Source: Vibrio ponticus (GTDB lineage: Bacteria > Pseudomonadota > Gammaproteobacteria > Enterobacterales > Vibrionaceae). From it: a stretch of 48,011 nt of DNA. The notes under the pieces are model-generated. The model was given only the letters and a program-made list of their open reading frames with translations, searched no databases and had not been told where the DNA came from. Shown here in pieces: positions 25,941 to 35,565 of the stretch; position 1 is the stretch's first letter, and each line of letters starts with the position of its first letter. The translations under genes and the position numbers were made by a program. The stretch is from positions 1 to 48,011 of the forward strand of contig NZ_AP019659.1 in the NCBI RefSeq assembly GCF_009938225.1, written 5' to 3'.

Positions 25941-25970
25941 GCAATAGTGAAATTTATTTTTCACTATTGC
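25941..25970. promoter_or_regulatory. RpiR-type operator before rpiR copy 1
   Basis: A perfect 12-base inverted repeat (GCAATAGTGAAA with TTTCACTATTGC, 6-base spacer) containing the 18-bp dyad GTGAAAT-TTAT-TTTTCAC at 25947-25964. It lies 46 bases upstream of the rpiR start, consistent with autoregulation. Confidence 0.75.
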
Positions 25971-25976
25971 GACGTG

Positions 25977-26012
25977 AAAAGAGCAAAATCACCAGAAATG
26001 ATTTTGCTCTTT
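25977..26012 (-). terminator. Terminator of the gntP-like gene
   Basis: A stem of about 14 bp (AAAGAGCAAAATCA with TGATTTTGCTCTTT) past the permease stop, ending in a T-rich stretch on the minus strand. Confidence 0.85.
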
Positions 26013-26037
26013 GCGGATTGAAGACCTGCTCTTAGGG

Positions 26038-27408
26038 CTAGATACCCATTGAACCAATCATAACGATTGCGAGTGTTGCTATCATTGGGATCACTAAGGT
26101 ACAAACAAAAATATCCTTGTATGACTGACGGTGTGTCATACCACAAATTCCCAATAAGGTGATTACTGCGCCATTGTGTGGCAGTGAGTCCAATCCACCA
26201 CAAGCAATAGCAGCAACTCGGTGTAATGTCTCTAAGCTGATCCCTAATGTTTGGGCTTGTTGGATGTAGACATCCCCTAATGCGTCCAGCGCTATACTCA
26301 AACCGCCGGATGCAGAACCGGTGATGCCGGCTAGTAAACTGGTTGAAAGCGCGAATGAGAAAAGCGGCGAGCCTGGGATTGAAAGCACCATCTCTTTGAC
26401 CACTTCAAACGAGCTTAGTGATTTGATCACGTTACCAAACCCAACGGCCGCTGCGGTATTCATAATAGGCATGATCGAGCTTTCACCGCCCTCATTTATC
26501 GCATCACGCGGATCAGGGATATATTTTCTAAACAGTACTAGCGCAACTGTGATCGCGGTGGTTAAGGCGATGATTAAACTCCACATCCCTTGAACTTTTT
26601 GCACGGTTGTTCCGAACTGACTTAGATAAGCGGTATGCGCATTTGGATAATAAAAAGTAACGATAAGAAAGTTTAGACCAAGCACAATAATGATAGGGAT
26701 AAAGGCACTAATCACAGACGGGGTATCACTCTCGTTTTCTTCCTCTTCGAGTTCGACTATTCCACCAAATCCTTCACCAGCCAGTTGCGCGCGATTTTCT
26801 TGACGTTTTAGCCACATCATACCCAAACCAAACATGATGGCTGAACCAATAATACCGAGCACTGGTGCAGCGTAAGCTGTGGTGCCGAAGAATGGCATCG
26901 CAATGGTATTTTGGATCTGTGGTGAACCTGGTAGTGCTGTCATGGTGTAGGTAAACGAGCCTAGTGCAATGGTGCCAGGGATGAGACGTTTAGGCACATT
27001 ACTATCACGGAAGATTTGGGCAGCAATAGGATAAACAGCAAAAACGACGACAAACATCGACACGCCACCATAGGTAAGTACTGTGACTGCAAGTACAACC
27101 GCTAGGATGGCATTTTGTTCGCCCACTTTGGTGGTGATAACTCGTGCGATGGTCTTCGCGGCACCTGATACATCCATGATTTTGCCGAAAATCGCCCCGA
27201 GTAAAAACGCAGGAAAATAGAGTTTTACGTAGTTAGCTGCGCTCGACATGAATACCTCGGTGTAGCTTGCCATAAGGTATGTGCCTGAGGAAAAAAGCGC
27301 GGCAACCAGTGCCAAAATCGGTGCTAGCCAGATAACTGACATTCCTTTGTACGCAAAGTACATCAACAGTATTAATGACAATAAAATGCCAAAGATTCCT
27401 AGATCCAC
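26038..27408 (-). CDS. GntP-family permease
   Basis: A 456-residue inner-membrane transporter with about 12 hydrophobic segments and the GntP-family features GGVSMFVVVFAVYPIA, TALPGSPQIQNTIAMPFFG and SLPHNGAVITLLGICG. GntP members import gluconate, glycerate, hydroxybutyrate or related acids with protons. The GTG at 27408 has GGAG six bases upstream and is preferred over the TTG at 27420. It is divergent from the iron alcohol dehydrogenase over a region with RpiR-type dyads, so both are probably controlled by an RpiR protein. Substrate unknown. Confidence 0.85.
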   Translation of the reverse strand: MDLGIFGILLSLILLMYFAYKGMSVIWLAPILALVAALFSSGTYLMASYTEVFMSSAANYVKLYFPAFLLGAIFGKIMDVSGAAKTIARVITTKVGEQNAILAVVLAVTVLTYGGVSMFVVVFAVYPIAAQIFRDSNVPKRLIPGTIALGSFTYTMTALPGSPQIQNTIAMPFFGTTAYAAPVLGIIGSAIMFGLGMMWLKRQENRAQLAGEGFGGIVELEEEENESDTPSVISAFIPIIIVLGLNFLIVTFYYPNAHTAYLSQFGTTVQKVQGMWSLIIALTTAITVALVLFRKYIPDPRDAINEGGESSIMPIMNTAAAVGFGNVIKSLSSFEVVKEMVLSIPGSPLFSFALSTSLLAGITGSASGGLSIALDALGDVYIQQAQTLGISLETLHRVAAIACGGLDSLPHNGAVITLLGICGMTHRQSYKDIFVCTLVIPMIATLAIVMIGSMGI

Positions 27409-27472
27409 GATGAGCTCCAATATCTAAGTGTAATCACCCGAAGAAACAAGTTTGTTTCATCAATTGGTATAA

Positions 27473-27490
27473 TTGAATCATTTATTTCAT
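27473..27490. promoter_or_regulatory. RpiR-type dyad, gntP side
   Basis: TTGAATC-ATTT-ATTTCAT, an imperfect copy of the recurring palindrome. Confidence 0.45.
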
Positions 27491-27624
27491 TTTGTTTAAA
27501 GTGTTTTTTGTTTTCTAGCCACGAAGTTTTACGTTGGAATCTAAGTCTCCCTAATATTTTGTCTTTTTGTACAGTGATTTATGTGATTAGTTGTAGTTTG
27601 TAAGGATTTGATCTTCTCTTTGTT

Positions 27625-27642
27625 TTGAAATGATTTTTTCAT
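27625..27642. promoter_or_regulatory. RpiR-type dyad, Fe-ADH side
   Basis: TTGAAAT-GATT-TTTTCAT, a close copy of the recurring palindrome, 81 bases upstream of the Fe-ADH start. Confidence 0.55.
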
Positions 27643-27723
27643 TAATTTATTTCGCTTTTGTGTTTTATCGGTTATCTTGTTTCAAATTGATTTCATACTT
27701 TAACTGCTAAATGAGGACTATTC

Positions 27724-28899
27724 ATGAGCGCAAAGATTGTATTACCGAGAATCATGCATGTTGGCCAGGGCGCGGCTTTGCAAGCTGCTGAAGTGCTTAA
27801 AACGTTGCAAGTCAATCAGCCGTTAATCGTTACCGACAAGATGATGGTACAACTTGGTTACGTTGAGCGTATTCGACAATCTCTATTAGAAGCGGGCATT
27901 GAATCTTCTCTATTTGCAGACACAATCCCTGAACCTACAGCTGCTTCAATTCAGGCTGGTGTTGAGATGATTAAAGAAGGGGGGTTTGATTCCATCATCG
28001 CAATTGGTGGCGGTAGTGCTATCGATAGTGCGAAAGCTATTTCGGTTGTGGGTAAACTGGGTGGCCAAGTTCGTGATTATAAATTTCCTGTTGATGTCTC
28101 AACCGAAGGATTGCCTATCATTGCGATCCCAACTACGGCTGGAACCGGGTCGGAGGTGACGCGTGTTACGGTGATCACTGATGAAAAAAGCGATGAAAAG
28201 ATGCTGTGCATGGGACTTGGCTTTATGCCTCAAGCCGCATTAGTGGATTATGAACTCACGTTGAGCTTGCCGCCGCGAGTGACGGCTGATTGTGGTTTGG
28301 ATGCACTAACTCATGCAATTGAAGCTTATGTCAGCCAGAAAGCAAACTTGTTTTCTGATGCACAAGCTCTTACAGCAATGCGTCTAATTGGCCAGAATCT
28401 ACGAATGGCTTATCGACAACCTGATAACGGCGCAGCACGTGAAGCGATGATGTTAGGCTCAACCTTAGCAGGCATTGCTTTCTCAAATGCTTCTGTTGCG
28501 TTAGTGCATGGCATGAGCAGACCGATTGGTGCTTTCTTTCATGTGCCTCATGGCTTATCTAATGCGATGTTACTGCCTTGTATTACTGAGTTTTCTACAC
28601 CTAACGCAGAAGATCGTTATGCCGACTGCGCTCGAGCAATGGGAGTGGCGACGCCAAGCGATAGTGATGTTGTAGCCTGTCAAAAATTAGTGGCTGAGCT
28701 TCGTGCTCTCAATCAAGAGCTTTGCGTACCATCATTACTGGCATACGGTATTGATAAAGAGAAGTTCTTGGGGCTAACCAAGACGATGGCTGAACAAGCG
28801 TTAGCTTCGGGATCGCCTCTGAATAATCCAAGAGTACCGTCAGTCGAAGATATGGTTGAACTGTACAACAAGGTTTGGCAAGAAGGTGACAACGAATAG
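27724..28899 (+). CDS. Iron-containing alcohol dehydrogenase
   Basis: A 391-residue group III alcohol dehydrogenase. The NAD(P)-binding loop is GGGSAIDSAKA, followed by PTTAGTGSEVTRVTVIT. The metal ligands lie in CGLDALTHAIEAY (Asp and His) and VHGMSRPIGAFFHVPHG (two His). Such enzymes reduce small aldehydes, among them semialdehydes and lactaldehydes. Here it may reduce malonic semialdehyde or methylglyoxal-derived aldehydes, but it could equally act on the substrate of the divergent GntP permease. GAGGA lies before the ATG. A strong terminator follows at 28909-28933. Confidence 0.88.
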   Translation: MSAKIVLPRIMHVGQGAALQAAEVLKTLQVNQPLIVTDKMMVQLGYVERIRQSLLEAGIESSLFADTIPEPTAASIQAGVEMIKEGGFDSIIAIGGGSAIDSAKAISVVGKLGGQVRDYKFPVDVSTEGLPIIAIPTTAGTGSEVTRVTVITDEKSDEKMLCMGLGFMPQAALVDYELTLSLPPRVTADCGLDALTHAIEAYVSQKANLFSDAQALTAMRLIGQNLRMAYRQPDNGAAREAMMLGSTLAGIAFSNASVALVHGMSRPIGAFFHVPHGLSNAMLLPCITEFSTPNAEDRYADCARAMGVATPSDSDVVACQKLVAELRALNQELCVPSLLAYGIDKEKFLGLTKTMAEQALASGSPLNNPRVPSVEDMVELYNKVWQEGDNE

Positions 28900-28908
28900 G
28901 TTGTGATT

Positions 28909-28933
28909 AAGCCAGCCCCTGGGGCTGGCTTTT
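28909..28933 (+). terminator. Terminator of the Fe-alcohol dehydrogenase gene
   Basis: A GC-rich stem (AAGCCAGCCCC with GGGGCTGGCTT) followed by TTTT, ten bases past the stop. Confidence 0.85.
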
Positions 28934-28949
28934 ACGATGAGAAGCCCCT

Positions 28950-29759
28950 ATGGACGATTATCAAATCTTAAGTGATTTTGAAAAACAAGTTCACGATAAG
29001 TTTGACACTTTAAGCCCTCGATTGCAGCAAGTGGCTTTGTATTTGCTGGCAAATAGAATTACCGTGGCATTTGCGACAATTAATGATATAGCCCAACAAG
29101 CCAACGTGCCCCCTTCAACACTAGTCCGATTTGCAAAAACTTTTGAACATAAAGGGTTTAGCAATATTCAGAAGATGTTTCGCGCCTCAATGCTGAGTGA
29201 AATACCGAATTATGCTGAACGGGCGAAGTTAGCTCAAGCGAGTGACAGTGATGTGACGCCTCATGCGTTACTTAAGGAGTTCTCTCTCTCCAATATAGAG
29301 TCGTTGAGCAATTTAGCTCGAGAGGTCGATGAAGTCGATTTGGCGAAAGCAACGGCGTTGATCGCTAAGGCTAATAATGTGTTTGTTATTGGTATAGGTC
29401 GTTCGTTTAGCATAGCGTCATATCTTTGCTATTCACTCTCTCATCTTGATGTTGCGAGTTATCTTTTAAACGGGGTGGGCGGTACGCTCGATGAGCAACT
29501 GGACGCGTTAATGCCCGGCGATTTACTGATCTCTGTGAGCTTTTCACCCTATGCAGAAGAAACGGTGGCCGCCTGCAGCTATGCAGCAAACAAAGGCGTT
29601 AGCCAACTGGCGATCACCGACCACCCAATTAGCCCGCTGGCCAGCTTTGGTGATGTTTCCATCGTGATAAAAGAGACCAAGGTGAAAGATGCATTTCGTA
29701 CCTTATCCGCTACTCAGTGTTTAATTCAGTCGTTATGCCTGTCACTAGCATTCCAATAG
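28950..29759 (+). CDS. RpiR-family transcriptional regulator (copy 2)
   Basis: A 269-residue paralogue of the regulator at 25068-25895. It has the helix-turn-helix [24 protein letters not shown] and SIS domain starting at [16 protein letters not shown]. The helix-turn-helix is almost the same as in copy 1 ([12 protein letters not shown] versus ADVPPSTLIRFA), so both may read the same operator. It is followed 23 bases later by methylglyoxal synthase in the same direction. Its ribosome site is weak. Confidence 0.9.
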   Translation: MDDYQILSDFEKQVHDKFDTLSPRLQQVALYLLANRITVAFATINDIAQQANVPPSTLVRFAKTFEHKGFSNIQKMFRASMLSEIPNYAERAKLAQASDSDVTPHALLKEFSLSNIESLSNLAREVDEVDLAKATALIAKANNVFVIGIGRSFSIASYLCYSLSHLDVASYLLNGVGGTLDEQLDALMPGDLLISVSFSPYAEETVAACSYAANKGVSQLAITDHPISPLASFGDVSIVIKETKVKDAFRTLSATQCLIQSLCLSLAFQ

Positions 29760-29782
29760 GGCATTGGAGGAGGAAGAATAAA

Positions 29783-30238
29783 ATGAAAACCGTTACGCGT
29801 CTTATGCCTGCCATTAAGCGGATTGCATTGGTTGCACACGATAACTGCAAACCCGAACTGCTGCAGTGGATCCAAGACAACCAAACTCGATTGAGTCGCC
29901 ATGAGTTATGTGCAACCGGTACGACTGGAGCGCTAATTAACCAAATGACAAATTTGCAAATTGAACGAATGATAAGCGGTCCAATGGGGGGCGATCAGCA
30001 AATTGGTGCACGTATCTCAAGAGGCGATATTGATATCTTAATTTTCTTTTGGGACCCGTTGAATGCGGTACCGCATGACCCCGATGTAAAAGCATTATTA
30101 CGGATTGCCAGTGTTTGGAACATACCGGTCGCGACAAACCGAGCTTGCGCGGAATTCCTGCTCGCATCGCCTTTGTTCGATCAAGAAGTTGCTTTGGAAA
30201 TCCCTGATTATCAGGATTATCTACAACGCCGGACTTAG
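29783..30238 (+). CDS. mgsA: Methylglyoxal synthase
   Basis: A 151-residue enzyme of the usual MgsA length, converting DHAP to methylglyoxal and phosphate. It shows the N-terminal [16 protein letters not shown], the phosphate-binding TGTTGALI, the catalytic [16 protein letters not shown] and [28 protein letters not shown] just before the ATG at 29783 sets the start. Since inositol breakdown yields DHAP through the IolC aldolase domain, it may relieve phosphate-limited sugar-phosphate accumulation. A terminator follows at 30313-30346. Confidence 0.95.
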   Translation: MKTVTRLMPAIKRIALVAHDNCKPELLQWIQDNQTRLSRHELCATGTTGALINQMTNLQIERMISGPMGGDQQIGARISRGDIDILIFFWDPLNAVPHDPDVKALLRIASVWNIPVATNRACAEFLLASPLFDQEVALEIPDYQDYLQRRT

Positions 30239-30312
30239 TGACGGCGTCACACATTCTTGTTCGGTGTCATCGTTTGACGATCGTTGTGATATTTTTGCTG
30301 TGTTACTTGAAG

Positions 30313-30346
30313 AGCCTCCCATGACTGCCATTGGGGGGCTTTTTTA
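30313..30346 (+). terminator. Terminator of mgsA
   Basis: Stem AGCCTCCC with GGGGGGCT (one G-T pair), then six T residues. Confidence 0.85.
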
Positions 30347-30564
30347 CAGGTATGAATTTATTAGCGCCAACTAGGTAAGATTTATCGATTAAAACAGTGT
30401 GCCAAGTATAAATCATTTATCTTATTTTGATATTAAAATTAGATGTGGTTGACTTAAACTTTATGAGGATTTATTTATAGAATATACAAAAGGCCTTTTT
30501 TATATTGAATCATCTTATTAGTTCATTAATTATTTTAACCGTTATTTTTATTTTCTATCCAATT

Positions 30565-30604
30565 AAAAAATGACGCAGGATCAATGCTGATACTGCGTCA
30601 TTTT
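30565..30604 (-). terminator. Terminator of the MFS transporter
   Basis: TGACGCAG with CTGCGTCA and a 14-base loop, T-rich on the minus strand (and partly on the plus). Confidence 0.8.
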
Positions 30605-30627
30605 ATATGATATCGCATATGATAAGA

Positions 30628-32088
30628 TTAATTGCTCACCACAATGTCTTCTAATGGCTCTTTTGGCGTATCAGGTTGTGCATTGCCAAAACGTTTAGAT
30701 TTAGACAACATCAATGGTTCAATATTCTCCAAAGAAACGCCACGAGTTTCTGGTAAGAAACGGCCAATAAACCAGTAACCAAGCAAGCAGAATGCCGCAC
30801 ACATTAGTAGTGGGAATGAGCCATTAAATTGCTCCATTAAGAAGTCACTGCGGTTCATCATCGGGAACGTTTGTGTCACGCTAAAATTCGAGATGTACAT
30901 GGCACAAAATGCAATTCCCATCCCAACGGCACGCATACGATTTGGGAAGATCTCAGACATTAATAGCCAGGCACCAAGGCTCCATGATAGACCAAAGATG
31001 AACACAAACATCACCAGTGTAATGACTGGCAGGTAACCGGTGATCCCCATGATAAATTGAATTGACGTTAAAATTAGACACACCATACAACCGATAGCAC
31101 CAAATTTCAGTAGCGGTTTGCGACCGACTCTGTCAACCATAAAGATCGCTACACAGACACCAATGAACAAGGCTGCGCCAAGGAAAATACTTTGGAAAAG
31201 AGAATCTTGGATGTTGGCGTTAATGTTCGATAGAAGTGATGGGGCGTAGTAAAGTAGGATGTTGATGCCAATAAGTTGCTGCAGTGTCGCGATAACACAA
31301 CCAATCAGTACAATGTAACGAGTTTTGGGATTAGAAAGAATTTGCGAGACATTTAAACTGGCGGCTTTACTTGATTCTTCTTGGCGAATTGAGTCAGTAA
31401 TTTCGCTGAGTAGTTTTTTCGCATGCTCTAGATTAGACAGTCGCGAGAGTACTTTCAAAGCATCATCATTACGACCTACCATTGCATACCAGCGTGGCGA
31501 TTCAGGCATGAAGGTGACCAGTAATAAGAACAGCGTGATTGGCACGAGTTCAGACGCTAGCATCCAGCGCCATCCCATATCGACTACCCATGCCTCAGCC
31601 ATGCCTTTCACGATCATAAAGTTAACGATATACACCACCATTTGCCCGCCAACCATCAGCATTTGCTGTAAGCCAAGCATGCGACCTCGGTAGTTTTTTG
31701 GAGAGACTTCTGCGATGTATAGTGGCGTAATGGCAGAGGCCATACCCACGGCAAAGCCGCCAATCATGCGATAAACAACAAACCAGAAAAATGTGGTTGC
31801 GAGTGCAGAGCCAATTGCAGAAACAAAAAATAATACGGCAGTAAAGATGAGGGTTCTCTTACGACCGTATTTGTTGGAGATTGATCCGACTATCAATGCG
31901 CCAAAGATACAACCAAAGAGCACGTTAGATACCGCCCAACCACTTTCCGCTGGAGTCAGTTGGAAGTAAGCTGTTAGAGGCTCGATAACGCCAGATATTA
32001 CCGAGGCATCGTATCCTAGCATAACACCGCTCAGCGAGGCGATAATACATATCATCGTAGCGTAAAGTATATTATGTTTGACCATCAT
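30628..32088 (-). CDS. MFS sugar-porter family transporter, probable inositol permease (IolT-like)
   Basis: A 486-residue, 12-span sugar porter. Family signatures are GYDASVISGVI in helix 1, NKYGRKRTLI between helices 2 and 3, RMIGGFAVGMASAITPLYIAEVSP, PESPRWYAM at the middle loop, DRVGRKPLL, and PETRGVSLENIE after helix 12. IolT-type members carry myo-inositol with protons. AAGGAAC precedes the ATG. Its promoter is of the sigma-54 type with an upstream pair of activator sites (32228-32273), so it should depend on the activator encoded just upstream. Confidence 0.88.
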   Translation of the reverse strand: MMVKHNILYATMICIIASLSGVMLGYDASVISGVIEPLTAYFQLTPAESGWAVSNVLFGCIFGALIVGSISNKYGRKRTLIFTAVLFFVSAIGSALATTFFWFVVYRMIGGFAVGMASAITPLYIAEVSPKNYRGRMLGLQQMLMVGGQMVVYIVNFMIVKGMAEAWVVDMGWRWMLASELVPITLFLLLVTFMPESPRWYAMVGRNDDALKVLSRLSNLEHAKKLLSEITDSIRQEESSKAASLNVSQILSNPKTRYIVLIGCVIATLQQLIGINILLYYAPSLLSNINANIQDSLFQSIFLGAALFIGVCVAIFMVDRVGRKPLLKFGAIGCMVCLILTSIQFIMGITGYLPVITLVMFVFIFGLSWSLGAWLLMSEIFPNRMRAVGMGIAFCAMYISNFSVTQTFPMMNRSDFLMEQFNGSFPLLMCAAFCLLGYWFIGRFLPETRGVSLENIEPLMLSKSKRFGNAQPDTPKEPLEDIVVSN

Positions 32089-32160
32089 TGTTCCTTAATT
32101 AGATTTAATAAAAGCAAATAAATTTAATGTTATTAACCTTTTGGTTTTTGTTATTTAATT

Positions 32161-32179
32161 TAGCAATAGCTGTGCCATA
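32161..32179 (-). promoter_or_regulatory. Sigma-54 promoter of the MFS transporter
   Basis: On the minus strand, TATGGCACAGCTATTGCTA has the consensus -24 TGGCAC and -12 TTGC with ten bases between GG and GC. It lies about 75 bases upstream of the transporter start. Confidence 0.88.
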
Positions 32180-32227
32180 TATTTGCTTATTTATTTGTGA
32201 TCAAAAAACGATAAATATATTCACCGA

Positions 32228-32273
32228 TGTCTTAATATTGAACATGTATTAATTCATGTTCAATATCAATACA
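32228..32273. promoter_or_regulatory. Upstream activator sites for the MFS sigma-54 promoter
   Basis: Two 17-bp TGT-N11-ACA sites, TGTCTTAATATTGAACA (32228-32244) and TGTTCAATATCAATACA (32257-32273), offset by 29 bases. The edge nearer the promoter is 51 bases from the -24 element. The region also forms a dyad TATTGAACATG-N8-CATGTTCAATA. Confidence 0.8.
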
Positions 32274-32286
32274 GGTGATTTATAAT

Positions 32287-34293
32287 TTACTGCCGGTATT
32301 CGTGTATTTTTATATCCCACTTTTTCAGTTTGCAATACAAACTGTTCCTAGAAATAGATAGTGTGGTTGCTGTTTTGCGGATGTTTCCTCTGAACTCCTT
32401 TAAAAGATTAATGATGTGTTGGCGCTCATTGCTCTCTAAAGAGACTTTGATGGTTGAAAAAACAGGCATGATATGTGGTGTAAAAGGTTGTACTTCGGAT
32501 GCTGTCGGAACGGTCATAACCGGCAGTGGCGGTAGTTGGATTTCGTCAGGTAGATCGTGGAGCTGGATCGCTAATCCTTTGTTAAGGTTGATTAAACGTT
32601 CAATAACGTTTTCGAGCTCACGGACATTACCTGGCCAAGTGTAAGCACACAACGCTTCGAGTGCTTCAGATGAAATTGATGGACGCATCTTTTTAAAAGT
32701 ATTGCACATTTTCACCGAGAAATACTCGATTAAATCCCGAATGTCTTTGTCACGATGGCGCAAAGGCGGGATATGGATTGAAATCACATTGAGGCGATAA
32801 TAGAGGTCGCGTCGGAACATTGAGTCATCAATGGCATTGACTAGATCTCGGTTGGTGGCTGCGATAATGCGCACATCAATTTTTTTTGGCTTGGATGAAC
32901 CAATACGAATGACTTCGCTTTCTTGAATGACGCGCAGTAAACTGGTTTGAGCCTCAAGCGGCATCTCGCCAATTTCATCGAGAAATAACGTTCCGCCATC
33001 AGCTAGTTCAAACTTACCTGCAGCACCACCGCCCCTTGCACCAGTATACGCGCCTTCAACGTAGCCAAAGAGTTCGCTTTGCACCAAATCTTTCGGAATT
33101 GCCCCGCAATTGAGGGCGATAAATGGACCGTCGGCGCGCTCACTGTGATTATGAATAGATTGAGCGAATAGCTCTTTACCCGTGCCACTTTCACCGGTGA
33201 TCAAAATGGTACTTTGACTGCGGCTGGCAACTTTTGCTCGTGATACGGTTTCTTTGAGTGCATCAGAGTTGCCCATGATGCGATCAAAGGTGTAGGTCGC
33301 GTTTCCACCAAGTACTTTACGTGCGATGCGTTTAATACGTTGGTCTTCGCGCAACGATATCACGCGGTTGCCATTATTCATTTCCATCACAGAGATGAGG
33401 CAATTGATACTTTTATTACTGCTTGGTCGAAAGAGCACTTCATGATCATTACCTTGATGAATGCGCAACATGGATTCATCTTCCGGTTTGAGTACCCTAT
33501 CAATATTGCGCCCGAGGAGATCTAAGTCGCTGAAAATCTGTTTTGCATAACGATTGATGTTTTTAATGATGCCAGCATCATCAATCACGATAACACCCTC
33601 ATTTAGGGTCTCTAAAATCAAACGTTGTTCAGCAAGCAGTTCTTTAAGCCGCAGTTGTTGCTCTATCGCATGCGCCGCTGCTTGGACCGTACCTAAAGTA
33701 TGTGTATTAAAGTTTTCTTGAGTGGCGGTGAGTGTTAGTACACCGATAAGTGTCCCTTTGCTGTCCATAATCGGTGCGGCTGCACATTGTTTTCTGCGAT
33801 CTCTTAGATGAAATTTCCAGTTTTCAGCGCTGAGAACGTACACCAGTTTTTTTTTGCGCAGACACAGTGCCGTACAGTTAGTGCCGAGCTCTTCTTCATG
33901 GAGAATACTGCCTACCGGGGTCAGATCGGACCCACAATAGCAAAGGGTGGTACCGTGATTATCCGTTAAATTAATATGACCATCAGGATTGTAGTAAAGC
34001 AGGTCTTGCATGAACTTTCTGGCGACAGAGATCAGTTCTCGATTATCAAGTAGCACGGTCGCAAGCTCATCTTCAGGGAGTGAGCGGTAAACAAAGGTTT
34101 CAGGGTCAATATTATTTTTGAGTGAGCGTTGCCAAGACGCCAATATCGAAGGACGTACGTTGTTTGGTTGTCCTCCTTCAATAAATTGTTCCCATGCATA
34201 GCGGATTACTTTATCGGTACTTTTAGCTTCTTGTTCTTGAGGAAGCAGCTCAAGCTCGACGACATCGCGCCTATTATTATGTTCTACTAGCAT
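32287..34293 (-). CDS. Sigma-54-dependent activator, AcoR type (GAF, PAS, AAA+, Fis HTH)
   Basis: A 668-residue enhancer-binding protein. An N-terminal region with a GAF-like domain (about 65-215) ends in the EQQLRLKELLAEQR helix. A PAS-like domain follows (ILETLNEGVIVIDDAGIIKNINRYA). The AAA+ domain has Walker A GESGTGKE (about 367-374), a GAYTGA loop in place of GAFTGA (414-419), Walker B GGTLFLDEIGEM and the arginine-finger region. The C-terminal Fis-type HTH is NIRKTATTLSISRNSLYCKLKKW. It should activate the two or three sigma-54 promoters at 32161-32179 and 36463-36648, which share one site geometry. The first ATG is chosen; ten codons more are possible from a TTG. Confidence 0.92.
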   Translation of the reverse strand: MLVEHNNRRDVVELELLPQEQEAKSTDKVIRYAWEQFIEGGQPNNVRPSILASWQRSLKNNIDPETFVYRSLPEDELATVLLDNRELISVARKFMQDLLYYNPDGHINLTDNHGTTLCYCGSDLTPVGSILHEEELGTNCTALCLRKKKLVYVLSAENWKFHLRDRRKQCAAAPIMDSKGTLIGVLTLTATQENFNTHTLGTVQAAAHAIEQQLRLKELLAEQRLILETLNEGVIVIDDAGIIKNINRYAKQIFSDLDLLGRNIDRVLKPEDESMLRIHQGNDHEVLFRPSSNKSINCLISVMEMNNGNRVISLREDQRIKRIARKVLGGNATYTFDRIMGNSDALKETVSRAKVASRSQSTILITGESGTGKELFAQSIHNHSERADGPFIALNCGAIPKDLVQSELFGYVEGAYTGARGGGAAGKFELADGGTLFLDEIGEMPLEAQTSLLRVIQESEVIRIGSSKPKKIDVRIIAATNRDLVNAIDDSMFRRDLYYRLNVISIHIPPLRHRDKDIRDLIEYFSVKMCNTFKKMRPSISSEALEALCAYTWPGNVRELENVIERLINLNKGLAIQLHDLPDEIQLPPLPVMTVPTASEVQPFTPHIMPVFSTIKVSLESNERQHIINLLKEFRGNIRKTATTLSISRNSLYCKLKKWDIKIHEYRQ

Positions 34294-34446
34294 TTCAAAA
34301 GCCCAATCCCGCAGATACACCAACTCATGGTTGCGTATACATCAAGCGAAAATACAGTTATTTATATAATTATCAGTGCATTAGTATAATTTAACCATTA
34401 CTCAACTCGATAGTTAGCACTTCACAATTCATGCAACTGATAGACG

Positions 34447-34478
34447 TTCGGTAGTGAACTGTGATGCTCACTACCGAA
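34447..34478. terminator. Hairpin past iolG1
   Basis: Perfect 11-base arms TTCGGTAGTGA and TCACTACCGAA with a 10-base loop, 16 bases past the stop. Poor T tract; may act as a weak terminator or RNA stabiliser. Confidence 0.55.
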
Positions 34479-34493
34479 TTTCTTCAAATCAAC

Positions 34494-35483
34494 TTAGAGT
34501 TGAATTTCTTTGCCGGTTTGTAGTGATTCTAGCGCTTTGTCTGCTAAGTAAAGCGCTTGCATACCATCAAGACCACTGGTTGCTGGAATGGCTTGACCAT
34601 TGAGTACTTCGACAAAGTGATTCCATTCTGCGATGTATGCGGCTTTGTAACGCTCCAGGAAGAAGAATTCAGGCTTCGCGTATTTACAGCCTTCTTCGGT
34701 CCATAGTTCTACCGCATCTTCATGTAGATTTTTCGCTGTTAGGACACCTTTTTCGCCATGCAGTTCGATACGCTGATCGTAACCATAGCCAGAGCGACGG
34801 CTGTTCGAAATTGTAGCCATTGCGCCCGATGGGAACTTCATGACCACGAATGCCGTATCAATATCACCCACCGCTTTGATGCCTTCATCAACAATTGAGC
34901 TGCCGCAAGCGTAAATAGACACTGGCTCTTCACCCATGATGAAGCGTGCCATATCAAAGTCATGAATTGTCATGTCACGGAATAGACCACCTGACACTTT
35001 CACATACTCAGCTGGCGGTGGCGATGGATCGCGAGAGGTGATCAGAAGACTCTCTGCTTTACCAATTTCACCTAGGCTTAAACGATCGCTTACTTGCTTG
35101 AACTGCGGGTCCCAGCGACGGTTAAAACCGATAAATAGTGGCACTTGTTGCGCTTCGACCACGGCTAAACATTGTTCCACTCGAGCCATATCCAAATGTA
35201 CAGGCTTCTCACAGAAGATTGGCTTACCCGCTTTTGCTGCAAGTTCAATTAGTTCTGCATGAGTATCCGTTGCTGATGCAATCAAAACAGCATCAACATT
35301 GGCATCTTGCATCGCTTCTTCTACTGATTGGATCTTACAACCGTACTTATTAGCGATTTTATTTGCGTTGTCCGCAAACGGATCGATGATTGAGTAAAGG
35401 TTAGTTTGTGGGTGTTCAGCGATATTAACTGCGTGTACCACCTGACCAATTCGACCAGCACCGAATAGCGCAATATTAAACAT
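34494..35483 (-). CDS. iolG: Inositol 2-dehydrogenase IolG, copy 1
   Basis: A 329-residue Gfo/Idh/MocA dehydrogenase, oxidising myo-inositol to scyllo-inosose with NAD+. It shows the Rossmann GAGRIG, the catalytic EKPVHLD lysine segment and MTIHDFDMARF with the active-site histidine/aspartate. It is roughly three quarters identical to the copy at 41872-42858. One extra valine lies just after the dinucleotide loop (GRIGQVV-HAVN versus GRIGQV-HAVN), a codon duplication worth checking. AGGAAAC sets the start at 35483. It follows the TIM-barrel gene in one sigma-54-driven operon. Confidence 0.9.
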   Translation of the reverse strand: MFNIALFGAGRIGQVVHAVNIAEHPQTNLYSIIDPFADNANKIANKYGCKIQSVEEAMQDANVDAVLIASATDTHAELIELAAKAGKPIFCEKPVHLDMARVEQCLAVVEAQQVPLFIGFNRRWDPQFKQVSDRLSLGEIGKAESLLITSRDPSPPPAEYVKVSGGLFRDMTIHDFDMARFIMGEEPVSIYACGSSIVDEGIKAVGDIDTAFVVMKFPSGAMATISNSRRSGYGYDQRIELHGEKGVLTAKNLHEDAVELWTEEGCKYAKPEFFFLERYKAAYIAEWNHFVEVLNGQAIPATSGLDGMQALYLADKALESLQTGKEIQL

Positions 35484-35565
35484 ATATGTTTCCTTTTTAT
35501 GTAAACGTTCCTTCACCAGAACGTGAATTAATTAAATTACTGAGGTTTAATTTATGTGGTTAAAT

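Larger units (their letters stand above)
27409..27723. other. Divergent promoter region gntP / Fe-alcohol dehydrogenase
   Basis: About 315 bases, A+T-rich, no gene. It contains dyads at 27473-27490 and 27625-27642, a GAAACAAG-TTTGTTTC dyad near 27442-27459, and further TTTCAT half sites. Confidence 0.6.
30239..30627. other. Convergent gap between mgsA and the MFS transporter
   Basis: 389 bases with no gene. It holds the mgsA terminator and the transporter terminator. The middle (30360-30560) is very A+T-rich with no further recognisable signal. Confidence 0.7.
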
